A DNA stretch of 50,756 nt from the NCBI GenBank assembly GCA_022745215.1, contig JAIIWC010000005.1:1-50756 (forward strand), given 5' to 3'. Source of the stretch: Collinsella sp. (GTDB lineage Bacteria > Actinomycetota > Coriobacteriia > Coriobacteriales > Coriobacteriaceae). Made by a program: the position numbers and the translations under genes. Of this stretch, positions 50,541 through 50,756 are shown piece after piece; the stretch's first letter is position 1, and every line of letters starts with the position of its first letter. The notes under the pieces are model-generated. The model did not search any database. It saw only the letters and a list, made by a program, of their open reading frames with translations, and was not told the DNA's origin.

Positions 50541-50756
50541 GCCCCGCACGCCCCTCCGGTCTGGCAATATATCTCCTTGCCGCGCGGCCCGGTGGAACCG
50601 GATGGACCGCGGGGCGTGCACCTTGAGAACCGGATACTGCGAGGATGGACACGATGAAGTGTCGCATCCGGGCAGACATCGAACCATTTGAAATGGTCTA
50701 ACTTGGATTTGTTTTTCGCAAGGCCGCCGAGAGGCGGCCCCGAGAAATTCCTTTTC
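50541..50756 (+). other. Structured leader-like region, perhaps upstream of an rRNA operon
   Basis: Dense inverted repeats without a gene: GCACGCCCC (50546-50554) with GGGGCGTGC (50611-50619), TGCGA/TCGCA (50638-50666), ACCATTT/AAATGGT (50683-50697) and GGCCGCC/GGCGGCC (50722-50739). CCTTGAGAACCGGATA (50621-50636) resembles the TTGAGAAC-type tract found upstream of 16S genes in related bacteria. The 16S start itself is not inside the window, so this stays a guess. Confidence 0.35.

Overview
The window looks like the replication-origin region and adjoining backbone of a high-GC, Gram-positive actinobacterium, most likely a gut Coriobacteriia member of Collinsella type. This is an inference from gene order (dnaA-dnaN-recF-DUF721-gyrB-gyrA, then tRNA-Ile), PafB/PafC-type WYL regulators, a long A/P-rich DnaA linker and an LPxTG/thioester adhesin; no database search was possible. 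Genes left of about 11.6 kb run leftward and those from rpmH to parB run rightward, so both arms are co-directional with forks leaving an origin at about 8.2-11.8 kb.

Layout. 0-5.4 kb: tRNA-Ile, a large palindrome, gyrA and gyrB. 5.4-11.5 kb: one leftward cluster, GHKL/wHTH gene-dnaA-[oriC-like spacer]-dnaN-recF-dciA, closed by a terminator. The gene ahead of dnaA has a GHKL ATPase fold, a 165-residue Q/P/Y/M-rich prion-like stretch and a winged-helix end; it sits where dnaA and rpmH are normally direct neighbours. DnaA-box-like sites of an altered type (TTTTCAACA) lie on both sides of the dnaA block, and a five-step DnaA-trio tract lies beside dnaN. 11.7-17 kb: rpmH-rnpA-yidD-yidC-jag, rsmG, three perfect parS sites, parA-parB and a small membrane protein; the DNA from rsmG onward is visibly more AT-rich. 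17-24 kb: rlmN, ddl-dinG and a convergent WYL regulator pair. 24-27.6 kb: a membrane M28-peptidase-like protein with a lost active site and a roughly 640-residue disordered insert, followed by a 72-residue membrane protein.

27.6-31.1 kb: a 1143-residue thioester-domain, SpaA-repeat, LPTTG adhesin. 31.4-37.7 kb: an accessory island between tRNA-Gly and purB, holding a BcgI-like nuclease-methylase plus specificity subunit, a small regulator with a palindromic operator, a Schlafen/AlbA_2-type ATPase-like regulator under a field of repeated CTAATGTAATT boxes, and an orphan terminator. 37.8-48.9 kb: purB, a binding-lipoprotein/diguanylate-cyclase pair, a TSCPD protein with a Tat lipoprotein, an OmpR-type two-component system, purC, a small membrane protein and an M29 aminopeptidase. 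48.9-50.8 kb: tRNA-Lys with a duplicated 3' end, a TraX-like membrane protein, gene debris and, at the very end, a densely structured stretch that may be an rRNA-operon leader.

Functionally the left and middle parts are chromosome maintenance: initiation (DnaA, clamp, DciA), topology (gyrase), segregation (ParABS), repair (RecF, DinG, WYL pair) and the ribosome/membrane-insertion cassette. The right part mixes housekeeping (purine synthesis, cell wall, signalling) with accessory DNA inserted next to tRNA genes.
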